Assembly: GCF_014490485.1 (NCBI RefSeq)
Contig: NZ_JACTVA010000052.1
Coordinates: 1 to 35,500, forward strand
DNA length: 35,500 nt
DNA from: Teichococcus aerophilus
GTDB lineage: Bacteria > Pseudomonadota > Alphaproteobacteria > Acetobacterales > Acetobacteraceae
Direction: 5' to 3'
The notes under the pieces were generated by a model. That model did not search any database. It saw only the letters and a list, made by a program, of their open reading frames with translations, and was not told the DNA's origin. Shown here piece after piece: positions 16,008-24,875 of this stretch (positions within the stretch are counted from its first letter, which is position 1; every line of letters begins with the position of its first letter). A program made the position numbers and the translations under genes.

Positions 16008-17009
16008 TCAGGACCTCCCGAGTTCGGCGAGATAGGCGGTGATGATCGGCCTGGCGGCCGGGACGCGCTTCAGGAATTCCTCCTTGATGGGCGCGGTGCG
16101 GCGGCGCATCTCGGCCATCATCTCGGGCGCCGGGTCCACCACCTGCATGCCGCCATCGGACAGCTTCTTGGCGCTGGTGGCATCGTCCTGCGCCGCGACC
16201 GCCCAGAATTCCGGCTGCAGGCGCTTCGCGACCTCCTCGATTTTCGCGCGGTCGGCGGCGGAGAGCTTGTTCCAGGTATCGAGGTTGATGCTGACGAGCT
16301 GGCTGGAGAAGGTGTGGTTGGTGCGGTAGGCCACCTTCAGGAATTCCCAGAAGCGGCCATCGACGCCGGAGGTGGCGGAGGTCGCCACCCCTTCGATGCG
16401 GCCGGAGGCCAGGGCGGGCACCACCTCGCCCCACGGCATCATGGTGCCGGCGCCGCCCAGCAGGGTCGCCATGTCCGCCGTCGCCTTGTCCGAGCTGCGG
16501 ATACGGACGCCGCGCAGGTTGTCGAGCGAGGTGATCGGCGTCTTCAGGTGGATGTACTGCGTGGGCCAGGGGACGATGTAGAGGAACTTCTGGTTGTTGC
16601 GGGCGGCGATGCGCTCGTATTCGGGCATCAGGTACTTGTGCAGCACCTTCAGCTCGTCGAACGACCCGACGAGGAAGGAGACGCCTTCCGTGCCCATCAC
16701 CGGCTCCTCGCCGATCTGCTGGTTGTTCAGCACGTCGGCCATCGGCACCAGGCCGTCGCGCACCGCCGCCAGCTGCTCTGGCCCCTTGAAGCCGAGCGCG
16801 CCGCCGGATTGCACGTTGATGGTAACGGCGTTGCCGGTGGCCTTGGCCACCTCGGCCGCGAAGCGCTTGGCGTTGACGGTGTGGAAATTGCCGTCGGGCC
16901 AGACGGTGGCCAGGTCCAGCTGCGTGCCCGCCGCCGCCGCGCGGCGGACATAGGCGGGAACGGCCAGCAACGCCGTGGCGGCGGGCAGGAAGGTGCGGCG
17001 CGTGATCAT
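16008..17009 (-). CDS. dctP: TRAP transporter substrate-binding protein
   Basis: This is the periplasmic DctP-type receptor of the TRAP system, 333 aa. The start at 17009 has AGGAG upstream and gives a twin-arginine-like signal, MITRRTFLPAATALLAVPAY, cleaved near RRAAAA. Characteristic regions are AKATGNAVTINVQSGGALGF, LRGVRIRSSDKATADMATLL and GAGTMMPWGEVVPALASGRI, the last being the conserved P-x-E-V-x-x-A-L segment, with an arginine in the position that usually clamps the ligand carboxylate. It heads the dctPQM operon. The substrate is probably an organic or keto acid but cannot be specified. Confidence 0.95.
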   Translation of the reverse strand: MITRRTFLPAATALLAVPAYVRRAAAAGTQLDLATVWPDGNFHTVNAKRFAAEVAKATGNAVTINVQSGGALGFKGPEQLAAVRDGLVPMADVLNNQQIGEEPVMGTEGVSFLVGSFDELKVLHKYLMPEYERIAARNNQKFLYIVPWPTQYIHLKTPITSLDNLRGVRIRSSDKATADMATLLGGAGTMMPWGEVVPALASGRIEGVATSATSGVDGRFWEFLKVAYRTNHTFSSQLVSINLDTWNKLSAADRAKIEEVAKRLQPEFWAVAAQDDATSAKKLSDGGMQVVDPAPEMMAEMRRRTAPIKEEFLKRVPAARPIITAYLAELGRS

Positions 17010-17371
17010 CTCGGAACTCCTTGGCTCAGGCATCGAATGTCAGCGGGGCGGTCTCCACGGTGGCCCTGAACGGGTGAGGCAGTGGTTCAGGGCGAAGATC
17101 TCGGCGGTATGGTCCTTGGCTTCGCGTGGAGCGCGGTTGGGCAGGCGGGTGACTGCCCGTCTGGTGGAGAGGCAAAGCAATTTCCGCGCCGCGGCGGCCA
17201 GGCCGTCATACCGGCGTGGACAGCGCCGTGGTTGCGGCGCCGTACCGTGGCAGTCTGAGCATCTGCATGGATTTCAGGCAACCATTGCGCGCACCCCTTC
17301 TACAGCGCCGCGAAACCGTCCTAGGCTACCCGCCACAGACAAGCCGCGAAGCGGCGCAAGGGAGACTGGAT
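17010..17371. other. Divergent intergenic region, no gene seen
   Basis: These 362 nt separate the divergent starts of dctP and the spermidine/putrescine-type binding protein gene. They must hold both promoters, but I find no convincing -35/-10 pair, RNA gene or copy of the repeat family. AAGGGAGAC immediately before 17372 is the ribosome-binding site of the rightward operon. Confidence 0.6.
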
Positions 17372-18421
17372 ATGTTGCGGAGAAACTTCGGCGCCGTCCT
17401 CGCCATGGGTGCCGCCCTGCTGGCCTCCGGCACCGCCAGCGCGCAGCAGCGCGACCTGACCATCGTCTCCTGGGGCGGGGCCTATCAGGACGCGCAGCGG
17501 GAGGTGTTCTTCCGCCCCTTCCAGCAGCAGAGCGGCACCCGCCTGCTGGAGGAGACGTGGGATGGCGGCGTCGGCGTGCTGCGCGCCAAGATCCAGTCCG
17601 GCGCCAATAACTGGGACCTGGTGCAGGTGGAGAGCGAGGAACTGCTGCTCGGCTGCGAGGAAGGGCTGTTCGAGCGGATGGACTTCGCCGCGATCGGCGG
17701 CGAGCAGCGCTTCATCCCCTCCGCCGTCAGCGAATGCGGCGTCGGCAACATCCTCTACTCCTTCGTGCTGGCCTATGATCGCGGGCGGATGAGCACGGCG
17801 CCGACCAGCTGGGCGGATTTCTTCGACACCCAGCGCTTCCCCGGCAAGCGCGGCCTGCGGCGCGGCCCGAAGACGACGCTGGAGATCGCCCTGCTGGCCG
17901 ACGGCGTGGCGCCGGGCGAGGTGTACAAGCTGCTGGCCACCGATGCCGGCGTGGACCGCGCCTTCCGCAAGCTGGACAGCATCCGCAACGACCTGGTGTG
18001 GTGGGAGCGCGGCAGCCAGCCGGCGCAGTGGTTGGCCAGCGGCGAGGTGGTGATGACCGACGCCTATAACGGCCGCATCACCGCCGCCAACCAGAATGAC
18101 GGGCGCAATTTCGGCATCGCCTGGCGCAACAACCTGTTCACCCTGGATTCCTGGGTGATCATGAAGGGCAGCCCGAACCGGGCGCAGGCCACCGCCTACC
18201 TGAACTTCTGGGCGCAGCCGCAGGTGGCCGCCGCGCTGCCGCCGCGCATCCCCTACGGCACCACCATCCGTGGTGCCGATGCGCTGCTGCCGGCCAATGT
18301 GCTGGAGAACCTGCCGACCGCGCCGCAGAACGCCGAGGGCGCGCTGCAGATCGACGACCGCTTCTGGCTGGATAACCTCGACAAGCTGAACCAGCGCTTC
18401 AACAACTGGGTGTCCCGCTGA
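17372..18421 (+). CDS. Spermidine/putrescine-type ABC transporter substrate-binding protein
   Basis: This is a 349-aa periplasmic binding protein of the PotD/PotF-like family 1. AAGGGAGAC precedes the chosen ATG. The signal peptide MLRRNFGAVLAMGAALLASG ends near TASAQQ. The typical start of the mature domain is DLTIVSWGGAYQDAQREVFF, and GTTIRGADALLPANVLENLP occurs near the C-terminus, with several tryptophans (WWERGSQPAQW) likely in the ligand pocket. It is the first gene of a three-gene operon with two permeases. The true ligand may be a polyamine or another small cation. Confidence 0.93.
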   Translation: MLRRNFGAVLAMGAALLASGTASAQQRDLTIVSWGGAYQDAQREVFFRPFQQQSGTRLLEETWDGGVGVLRAKIQSGANNWDLVQVESEELLLGCEEGLFERMDFAAIGGEQRFIPSAVSECGVGNILYSFVLAYDRGRMSTAPTSWADFFDTQRFPGKRGLRRGPKTTLEIALLADGVAPGEVYKLLATDAGVDRAFRKLDSIRNDLVWWERGSQPAQWLASGEVVMTDAYNGRITAANQNDGRNFGIAWRNNLFTLDSWVIMKGSPNRAQATAYLNFWAQPQVAAALPPRIPYGTTIRGADALLPANVLENLPTAPQNAEGALQIDDRFWLDNLDKLNQRFNNWVSR

Positions 18422-18447
18422 AAAACAAGCTGACCGCGGCGGCGCTG

Positions 18448-19611
18448 GTGGCGCCGCTGCTCATCTTCCTGCTGGTGGTCTTCGTGCTGCCGATCGGCAC
18501 GTTCCTGGCCCGCGCGGTGCAGGAGAGCGACGTGCCGCCCGTCCTGCCGCGCACCATCGCCGCGCTCTCCGGCTGGGATGGCGCGGCGGCGCCGGGCGAG
18601 CCGGCCTTCGCCGCACTTGTCGAAGACCTGCGCGAGGCGCGGCGGCGGGACCAGGAGGCCGGGGGCGGCAGCATCGGCCGTGCCTCCGCCCGGCTGAACA
18701 ATGACTGGCCGGGCTTCCGCAGCCTGCTGCCCGCCACCGCCCGCCGCATCGCCAGCCCGTTCCAGGGCGAGGCCCGCGCCGCCGTGCTGGCCGCCGCGCC
18801 GGAATGGGGCGAGGTGGCGCCCTGGGCCGCCATCAGCCGCGCCGGCGGCCCGCTTTCCGACTTCCACCTGCTGGCGGTGCTGGACCTGAAGCGCGATGCC
18901 GCAGGCCATATCGCCGCCGCGCCGCCGGACCAGTCCATCTTCCGCGCCGTGCTGTGGCGGACGATGTGGATCTCGCTCTGCGCCACCGTGCTGGCGCTGG
19001 CCATCGGCTACCCGCTGGCCTGGCTGATCGCCACCGCGCCTTCACGCTTCGCGCCCTGGCTGCTGGCCGGCGTGCTGCTGCCGTTCTGGACCAGCCTGAT
19101 CGTCCGCACCGCCGCCTGGATGGTGCTGCTGCAGCGGGAGGGCGTGGTGAACGCCACGCTGCAATCACTGCGCCTGGCGGACGGGCCGCTGCCGCTGCTG
19201 TTCAATCGCGGCGCCGTGCTGCTGGCCATGGTGCACATCCTGCTGCCGTTCATGGTGCTGCCCATTTACGCCAACCTGAAGGGGATGGACTGGCGGCTGC
19301 CGCGCGCGGCGATGTCGCTCGGCGCCTCCCCGCTCCGCACCTTCTGGCGGATTTCGCTGCCGCTCTCCCTGCCCGGCATCGGTGCCGGCAGCCTGCTGGT
19401 GTTCATCCAGGCGCTGGGCTTCTACGTCACCCCGGCCCTGCTGGGCGGCGCCAACGACCAGATGCTGTCCTATTTCGTCGGCTTCTACGCCACGCGCACC
19501 GTCAACTGGTCGATGGCCGCGGCGCTGTCCTGCCTGCTGCTGGCGGCGGTGGCCATCGTCGTCGCGCTGTATGCCAGGCTGGTCGGCTTCGAGAAGACGA
19601 GGCCCGCATGA
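18448..19611 (+). CDS. ABC transporter permease, PotB-like
   Basis: This is a 387-aa inner-membrane permease of the PotB/PotH type. After the first helix (LLIFLLVVFVLPIGTFLARA) comes a long periplasmic segment of roughly 130 residues, then helices 2-6. The cytoplasmic EAA-like loop reads AAMSLGASPLRTFWRISLPL. The start is uncertain. GTG at 18448 is the first standard start after the binding-protein stop but lacks a good Shine-Dalgarno. The frame is open upstream and would add KNKLTAAALV if a CTG overlapping the previous stop codon (18418) were used. Its stop overlaps the next gene's ATG. Confidence 0.9.
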   Translation: MAPLLIFLLVVFVLPIGTFLARAVQESDVPPVLPRTIAALSGWDGAAAPGEPAFAALVEDLREARRRDQEAGGGSIGRASARLNNDWPGFRSLLPATARRIASPFQGEARAAVLAAAPEWGEVAPWAAISRAGGPLSDFHLLAVLDLKRDAAGHIAAAPPDQSIFRAVLWRTMWISLCATVLALAIGYPLAWLIATAPSRFAPWLLAGVLLPFWTSLIVRTAAWMVLLQREGVVNATLQSLRLADGPLPLLFNRGAVLLAMVHILLPFMVLPIYANLKGMDWRLPRAAMSLGASPLRTFWRISLPLSLPGIGAGSLLVFIQALGFYVTPALLGGANDQMLSYFVGFYATRTVNWSMAAALSCLLLAAVAIVVALYARLVGFEKTRPA

Positions 19612-20387
19612 CGGCATCCCGCATCTCGCTCTGGGTGTTCGGCATCCTGGCGCTGGCCTTCCTGCTGGCGCCGGTGCTGGTGATCCTGCCGCTCTCCTTC
19701 TCCGCCGGGTCGTTCCTGTACTACCCGCTGCCGGGGCTCTCGCTGCGCTGGTACCAGGATTTCCTCACCTCGGATTTCTGGCTGCCGGCGCTGTGGAACA
19801 GCCTGCGCCTGGGCGCCGCCACCGCCATCCTGGCCGGCGGGCTGGGCACGCTGGCGGCCTTCGGCCTGTGGAGCGCCCGCTTCCCCGGCCGGCAGGCCGT
19901 GATGGCGGTGCTGATGGCGCCGATGGTGGTGCCGGCCATCGTCGTCGCCGTGCCGCTGCTGCTGGCCTTCGGGCCGCTGGGGCTGACCAACAGCTTCTGG
20001 GGGCTGCTGCTGGCGCATACGGTGCTGGGCGCGCCCTTCGTCGTCGTCACGGTGCTGGCCGCGCTGGCGCAGTTCGATGCGGTGCAGCTGCGCGCGGCGG
20101 CGGCCTGCGGCGCCTCCCCCACCCGCGCCTTCCTGCGCGTGTGCCTGCCGCAGATCGCCCCCGGCGTCGCGGCCGGTGCGGTGTTCGCCTTCGCCACCAG
20201 CCTGGACGAGGTGGTGGTGGTGCTGTTCCTGGCCGGGCCGGCGCAACGCACCCTGCCGCGCCAGATGTTCTCCGGCATGAGCGATTCCATCAGCCTGACC
20301 GTGATGGCGGCAGCGATGGTGATGGTGGTGCTGTCCTGCCTGCTGCTGCTGGCGGTGACGCTGCTGCGCCGGGGGCAGAAGGCCTGA
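19608..20387 (+). CDS. ABC transporter permease, PotC-like
   Basis: This is a 259-aa permease of the PotC/PotI type with six predicted helices. The EAA loop reads RAAAACGASPTRAFLRVCLP, followed by AFATSLDEVVVVLFLAGPAQ and TLPRQMFSGM, which are very typical of PotC. The start codon overlaps the upstream permease stop (ATGA). It completes an operon of binding protein and two permeases. No ATPase gene is present before repeat copy e, which begins 15 nt after the stop, so the energising subunit must come from another locus. Confidence 0.95.
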   Translation: MTASRISLWVFGILALAFLLAPVLVILPLSFSAGSFLYYPLPGLSLRWYQDFLTSDFWLPALWNSLRLGAATAILAGGLGTLAAFGLWSARFPGRQAVMAVLMAPMVVPAIVVAVPLLLAFGPLGLTNSFWGLLLAHTVLGAPFVVVTVLAALAQFDAVQLRAAAACGASPTRAFLRVCLPQIAPGVAAGAVFAFATSLDEVVVVLFLAGPAQRTLPRQMFSGMSDSISLTVMAAAMVMVVLSCLLLLAVTLLRRGQKA

Positions 20388-20402
20388 GGCGGGGGAGGTA
20401 AA

Positions 20403-20649
20403 AAGGCCGGGGAAGGAATTCCCCGGGCCCCTTCTTTTCTTTCTGCGAGTTTGGCGAAGCGCTTTAGGACTGAAAGCGGGCGCTGCTTGATGATTTTAAT
20501 CATGGGCCACGCGGGCCGAATCCTCAGTCGCCGGAGGTCCTAGACCTCCGGCGCACCCAGCCACCGATCAAGCCCAGCCCACCAACAGCCCCGCCCGGAA
20601 AATTCGCGAAAAGAAAAGAAGGGGCCCGGGGAATTCTTTCCCCGGCCTT
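20403..20649 (-). repeat. Intergenic hairpin repeat, copy e (reverse)
   Basis: This 247-bp copy is in the opposite orientation to a-d, beginning 15 nt after the permease stop. The arm flanks have changed in step on both sides (CCCCGGGCCCC at the left and GGGGCCCGGGG at the right). The central 11-bp stem has loop CTA. The AT-rich core, read in forward sense, is GTGGCCCATGATTAAAATCA. The remaining roughly 275 nt up to the SOD gene hold a small hairpin and no gene. Confidence 0.92.
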
Positions 20650-20687
20650 CCCACTGCTCCCCCGCTTATCCCGCCGACGCGTGATCA

Positions 20688-20704
20688 TTGCTGGCTACCA
20701 GCAA
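20688..20704. other. Perfect short palindrome upstream of the SOD gene
   Basis: TTGCTGG and CCAGCAA form a perfect 7-bp inverted repeat with spacer CTA, about 220 nt upstream of the SOD start. It could be an operator or a weak hairpin. No matching regulator is recognisable. Confidence 0.25.
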
Positions 20705-20924
20705 GGCCAAGGTCCAGACTGCGGCAGCGGCCAGCGGCCTTTGGCGGGCCTTCGCCTGCATCTTGGCCGGGCGGGCGCGAACCATCCCGGCCCTGCTGCA
20801 TTACGTGGATCATGGGTCTCTGCCGCAGGGGCAGCGAACACGGCCTGGCACAGGGCCGGCACCGCGGGTTTCCGTGGCTGCCGGCGGGCCAGGGCCGCGG
20901 ACAAGAACGAAGGGACGCTTTGCC

Positions 20925-21695
20925 ATGGCTATCGACCTCACCTCCTCCTCCCTCGGCCGTCGCGGTGCGCTGGCGGGTGGCGCGCTGATGCTGGCGGGCG
21001 GGCTGTTCGCCGCCCCGCGTGCGGCCCGAGCCCAGGCCCCGGCCGCAGCACCGCCGGCGGCCCCCACCGGGCCCTTCACGCTGCCGCCGCTGCCCTACGC
21101 CAACAATGCCAACGAGCCGCATATCGACGCGGCAACGATGGAACTGCACCATGACAAGCACCACGCCGCCTACGTCAACAACCTGAACACCGCGCTGAAG
21201 GACCACCCGCAGCTGGCCGCCATGCCGCTGGAGGAGATCCTGGCCAAGCTGTCCCAGGCGCCGGAGAGCGTGCGCACGACGCTGCGCAACAATGCCGGCG
21301 GCCATGCTAACCACGCCATGTTCTGGCAGATCATGGGCGGCAAGGGCGGCAACCCCAGCGGCGAGCTGGCCGAGGCCATCACCCGCGACCTGGGTGGGAT
21401 GGACAAGCTGAAGACCGACTTCAACGGCGCCGGCGCCCGCGTTTTTGGCTCCGGCTGGGTGTTCGTCACCGTGGGGCGGGACGGCAAGCTGGCATTGACC
21501 AGCCGGCCCAACCAGGACACGCCGCTGATGGAGGGCACCAAGGTGCTGTTCGGCAACGACGTGTGGGAACACGCCTATTACCTGAAGTACCAGAATCGCC
21601 GGCCGGAATACCTGGCCGCGTGGTGGAACGTGGTGGACTGGGCGAAGGTGGCGGAACGCTACACGGCGGCGAAGGCGGGCACGCTGCGCGTCTGA
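20925..21695 (+). CDS. Tat-exported superoxide dismutase, Mn-type
   Basis: This is a Fe/Mn-family superoxide dismutase of 256 aa; cytoplasmic relatives have about 200. The extra N-terminus is a twin-arginine-like signal, SSLGRRGALAGGALMLAGGL with an alanine-rich cleavage region (RAARAQA), then a proline/alanine-rich linker. The catalytic domain starts at FTLPPLPYANNANEPHIDAA. Metal ligands are visible in MELHHDKHHAAYVNNLN, GGHANHAMFW and DVWEHAYYLKYQNRRPEYL. The GGHANH and NQDTPLM segments match Mn-type rather than Fe-type enzymes. It would act in the periplasm. An AGGGACG sequence precedes the start. The gene is convergent with the J-protein gene. Confidence 0.95.
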   Translation: MAIDLTSSSLGRRGALAGGALMLAGGLFAAPRAARAQAPAAAPPAAPTGPFTLPPLPYANNANEPHIDAATMELHHDKHHAAYVNNLNTALKDHPQLAAMPLEEILAKLSQAPESVRTTLRNNAGGHANHAMFWQIMGGKGGNPSGELAEAITRDLGGMDKLKTDFNGAGARVFGSGWVFVTVGRDGKLALTSRPNQDTPLMEGTKVLFGNDVWEHAYYLKYQNRRPEYLAAWWNVVDWAKVAERYTAAKAGTLRV

Positions 21696-21759
21696 GGCGC
21701 TACGGCGCACCCGGGGGGGCATCGGTCTCTCCGGGGCTGTCGCGGGGAGGAAGGGAAGC

Positions 21760-22047
21760 AAGGCCGGGGAAGGAATTCCCCGGGTCCCATCTTCCTTTTT
21801 CGAGTTTCGATAGCGGGTGTCGTTGGCTTCAGGAACCGCCAGGATTGAGCTTGAGGCCGAGCACTCTTAGCGATAGGGGGGCTCAGCCCGCGCAGATTTT
21901 ATAGTCAGCAACGTGTCTCTTTAAGACGGCGTGCGGCTTTGAGTGCGACAGAGGCCCGCCTCAACATCCGGGCTGACTTTTCCGACTGAAGCCCCACCCA
22001 AACTCGCAGAAAAAAGAAGGGGTCCGGGGAATTCTTTCCCCGGCCTT
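21760..22047 (+). repeat. Intergenic hairpin repeat, copy f (forward, variant interior)
   Basis: This is a 288-bp copy between convergent genes, 64 nt after the SOD stop and only 4 nt before the J-protein stop codon. The terminal arms are canonical. The interior is mostly different: the central 11-bp stem is missing, though GGCTCAGCCCGCGCAGATTT recalls the conserved segment before the AT-rich core. It is a useful case for separating end function from interior function. Confidence 0.82.
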
Positions 22048-22051
22048 CCTC

Positions 22052-22990
22052 TCAGTCCACCAGATCGCGCCGGGGATCATAGGCCACATGCCGATCGGCC
22101 CATTCGCGCAGGGCGGCTTCCAGCTCGGCGTCCACCGTGCCGGCCACCAGCTTCAGGGTCACGTACTGGTCGCCGGCGGCATGGCTGCCGCGTGCGGCCA
22201 CGCCTTTGCCGCGCAGCCGCAGGCGGGTGCCGCTGTCCGAATGCTTCGGCACGTTCACCGTCACGTCGCCGCTGGGGGTGGGCACGGTGATCTTGCCGCC
22301 CAGCACGGCCTCGGCCAGCGTCACCGGCACTTCGACGTGGATGTCGCGGCCTTCGCGCCGGAACAGTTTGTGCGGCGCGACCTGGATTTCGATCAGCGCG
22401 TCGCCGGCCGGGCCACCATTCATGCCGGGGCCGCCCTGGCCTTTCAGGCGCATGGTCTGGCCGTCCTCGATGCCGGCGGGCACCTTCACTTCCAGGCTGC
22501 GGCCATCGGGCAGGGTCAGGCGCTGGGTGGCGCCGCGCACCGCGTCCAGGAAGTCCACGCGCAGGCGGTAGCTCTGGTCCTGGCCGCGCATCGGGCGCGT
22601 CGCGCCGCCCCCGCCGCTGCTGCGGGAACGGCCGAAGAGTTCGGAGAAGATGTCCGAGAAATCCTCGCCGCTGCCAAAGCCCTGGCCGCCGGCCGTGCCG
22701 CCCCCGCCGAAGGGGGAGGAGCCGTAGCGGGCACCGCCGCCGCCGAAACCGCCGAAGCCCTGCTCCTGGCCGCTGGCGTCGATCTCGCCGCGGTCGTAGC
22801 GCGCGCGCTTCTCGGTGTCCGAGAGCAGGGTGTGCGCGGCCGAGGCTTCCTTGAAGCGCTCTTCCGCCGCCTTGTCGCCCGGGTTCATGTCGGGGTGGTA
22901 GCGCTTGGCCAGCTTGCGATAGGCGCTGCGGATTTCCGCCTCGGTCGCGCCGCGGGCCACGCCCAGTGCCTCGTAGGGATCTTTTGCCAT
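22052..22990 (-). CDS. J-domain co-chaperone, CbpA-like
   Basis: This is a 312-aa class B J protein that delivers substrates to DnaK. The J domain (residues 4-70) has the HPD tripeptide at 32-34 within [20 protein letters not shown]. It is followed by a Gly/Phe-rich region (about 78-115) and two beta-barrel substrate domains ([40 protein letters not shown]). There is no CxxCxGxG zinc finger, so it is not DnaJ itself but DnaJ-class-II/CbpA. It is monocistronic with about 300 nt upstream, where a TTGAAA-containing palindrome could be part of a heat-shock promoter. Confidence 0.95.
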   Translation of the reverse strand: MAKDPYEALGVARGATEAEIRSAYRKLAKRYHPDMNPGDKAAEERFKEASAAHTLLSDTEKRARYDRGEIDASGQEQGFGGFGGGGARYGSSPFGGGGTAGGQGFGSGEDFSDIFSELFGRSRSSGGGGATRPMRGQDQSYRLRVDFLDAVRGATQRLTLPDGRSLEVKVPAGIEDGQTMRLKGQGGPGMNGGPAGDALIEIQVAPHKLFRREGRDIHVEVPVTLAEAVLGGKITVPTPSGDVTVNVPKHSDSGTRLRLRGKGVAARGSHAAGDQYVTLKLVAGTVDAELEAALREWADRHVAYDPRRDLVD

Positions 22991-23299
22991 GTTCTCTGCC
23001 TCGCGGGGTTCCAGGGACCGGGGGGATGAATCGCGAGCGCCCGGAAGGCCGCGTTACAGTATCAGGTATCCATCGCCAGGGGGGTTTCAACCCCGTGGCG
23101 GGGGAACGCACGGCACTGGCGTGAAATATGCATGACAATGCGCCGGCCGATACGCCCTGCGAGACCGCCTGGCCCATCATGGCTTCACGAGACGGTGTGC
23201 CGGCGGGCCTTCCGGCCTGCCCGCCTTGGGGTTGGGGTGCTGCTTCACAGCCCTTATGCCCTATGATAGAGCCAGGAGGCCAAGCCATCTTCAGGAGGC
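22991..23299. other. Divergent intergenic region, no gene seen
   Basis: These 309 nt separate the J-protein start from the nucleotidyltransferase-kinase start. I see no small gene or repeat copy here. The notable features are the GGGGTT/AACCCC palindrome at 23081-23094 and an AGGAGG ribosome-binding site at 23293-23298 for the rightward gene. Confidence 0.55.
23066..23094 (-). promoter_or_regulatory. Possible heat-shock-type promoter of the J-protein gene
   Basis: The minus strand reads TTGAAA (23085-23090), 13 nt, GGATAC (23066-23071). The TTGAAA lies in a perfect palindrome, GGGGTT-TC-AACCCC. The -35 resembles the sigma32 consensus, but the -10 does not match well, so this is only a candidate. 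Confidence 0.25.
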
Positions 23300-24832
23300 A
23301 TGATGCCGGTGCCGACGCAGGTCATGAATGTCATCGTACAGGCCGGCGGCAAGGGTACACGCCTCGAACAATATAGCTGGAACAAGCCGAAATGCCTGGT
23401 TCCGGTCGATGGCAAGCCGCTCATCTACCATACCTTCGATGCATTCCCCGGCGCCCGCTTCCTCATCATCTCGGATTACAAAAAAGACATCGTCTCCCGC
23501 TTCCTGGAAGTCTTCCGCCCTGAGGTGGACTTCGAGATCGTGGAGGTAGAGGGCACCAGCGGCAATGTCGCCGGCATTCCCGAAGCGGTGTCCAGGATCG
23601 ATCCGTCCGAGCCGGTGACGGTGGTGTGGTGCGACCTGAAATTCGACGAACCGCCGGCGATCGCCGCCGGCGAGAACGTCGTGGTCGGCACCACCCAATC
23701 CTTCACGTGCCGCTGGTCCGTGCAGCCGGACGGCTCGCTGGCCGAGAAGCGGTCCGACACCACCGGCATCATCGGCCTGTTCGCCTTCCCGCGCGCGGAG
23801 ATGCTGCTGGAGATGCCGCGTGCCGGCGAGTTCGTCGACTGGCTCTCCCGCTCCGGCCTGCCGACCGCCAGCGCCGAGTTCAACGCGGTGAAGGAGATCG
23901 GCACCGTCGATGCGTTGCTGGACCAGTGGTCCGCCGCCGGGCATGCGCGCTTCTTCAACAGCGTGGAAATGTTGCCGGACCGCGTCATCAAGCGCGCGAA
24001 GCTGCCGGAGTTCCAGCCGCTGCTGGAGGGAGAGGCCGCGTGGTACCGCCATGCCGCCGAGCTCGGCTTCCGCAACATGCCAGATCTGATCAGCGACGAT
24101 CCGCTGACCATCAGCCGCATCCACGGCCGCCACCCCTTCGAGTTCGCGGAAAGCATGCGCGGGCGGGAAGCCGCGCTGCACCGGATCATGCAACGGCTGG
24201 AAGGCCTGCACGCGCTGGAATCCGGCCCGGCCTCCGACGCCGTGGGGCAGGAAGTCTATGCCGCCAAGACACTGCAGCGGCTGGAGAACATCCGCCGGCT
24301 GCTGCCGGAGCTGGAGACGGTGGAGAGCTTCCGTGTCAACGGCACGCCCTGCCGCAACATCCTGCACCCGGCGCACCAGGACTGGTTCCGCGATGCGACG
24401 CGGGCGGTGCTGCCCAACCGCTTCCACTTCATCCATGGCGACCCGACCTTCAGCAACATGCTGCTGGATGACGCGGGCGAGCCCTGGTTCATCGACCCGC
24501 GCGGCAAGTTCGGCTCCAGCTGGTTCCTCGGCGATGCCAATTACGACTGGGCGAAGCTGTATTACTCGGTGGCCGGCGAGTACGACAATTTCAACCGCCG
24601 CCAGTTCGTGCTGGAGATGCAGGACCGCAACGTCACCATCCAGATCCGCCCGGGCGGCTGGGCACATCTGAAGGGCGCGTTCAAGGAATTCCGCCCGAAC
24701 GACTTCCGCAAGATCCGCGGCATCCATGGCCTGATCTGGCTGTCGCTCAGCGGCTATGTGAGCGACGACTACGACTCCATCCTGGCCTCCTTCTTCATGG
24801 GGCTGCTGATCCTGGAAGAGGCCCTGGCCTGA
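23300..24832 (+). CDS. Nucleotidyltransferase-phosphotransferase fusion protein
   Basis: This is a 510-aa two-domain protein. Residues 10 to about 230 are a GT-A nucleotidyltransferase: VIVQAGGKGTRLEQYSWNKP with KCLVPVDGKPLIYHTF, the nucleotide-binding signature of sugar-phosphate or choline-phosphate activating enzymes. The C-terminal half resembles aminoglycoside/choline kinases: FHFIHGDPTFSNMLLDD is the Brenner-type catalytic loop and WFIDPRGKFG the metal-binding segment. This suggests one protein that phosphorylates and then nucleotidylates a small molecule for surface-glycan synthesis, as LicA and LicC do separately. AGGAGG is only 1 nt from the first ATG, so the second ATG (23303) or GTG at 23309 may be used. 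It is 43 nt upstream of the next gene, probably in one operon. Confidence 0.85.
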   Translation: MMPVPTQVMNVIVQAGGKGTRLEQYSWNKPKCLVPVDGKPLIYHTFDAFPGARFLIISDYKKDIVSRFLEVFRPEVDFEIVEVEGTSGNVAGIPEAVSRIDPSEPVTVVWCDLKFDEPPAIAAGENVVVGTTQSFTCRWSVQPDGSLAEKRSDTTGIIGLFAFPRAEMLLEMPRAGEFVDWLSRSGLPTASAEFNAVKEIGTVDALLDQWSAAGHARFFNSVEMLPDRVIKRAKLPEFQPLLEGEAAWYRHAAELGFRNMPDLISDDPLTISRIHGRHPFEFAESMRGREAALHRIMQRLEGLHALESGPASDAVGQEVYAAKTLQRLENIRRLLPELETVESFRVNGTPCRNILHPAHQDWFRDATRAVLPNRFHFIHGDPTFSNMLLDDAGEPWFIDPRGKFGSSWFLGDANYDWAKLYYSVAGEYDNFNRRQFVLEMQDRNVTIQIRPGGWAHLKGAFKEFRPNDFRKIRGIHGLIWLSLSGYVSDDYDSILASFFMGLLILEEALA

Positions 24833-24875
24833 TGCACTGCCCGGCCACCCCCACGGTCCACGCCCTGTCCCGGCC

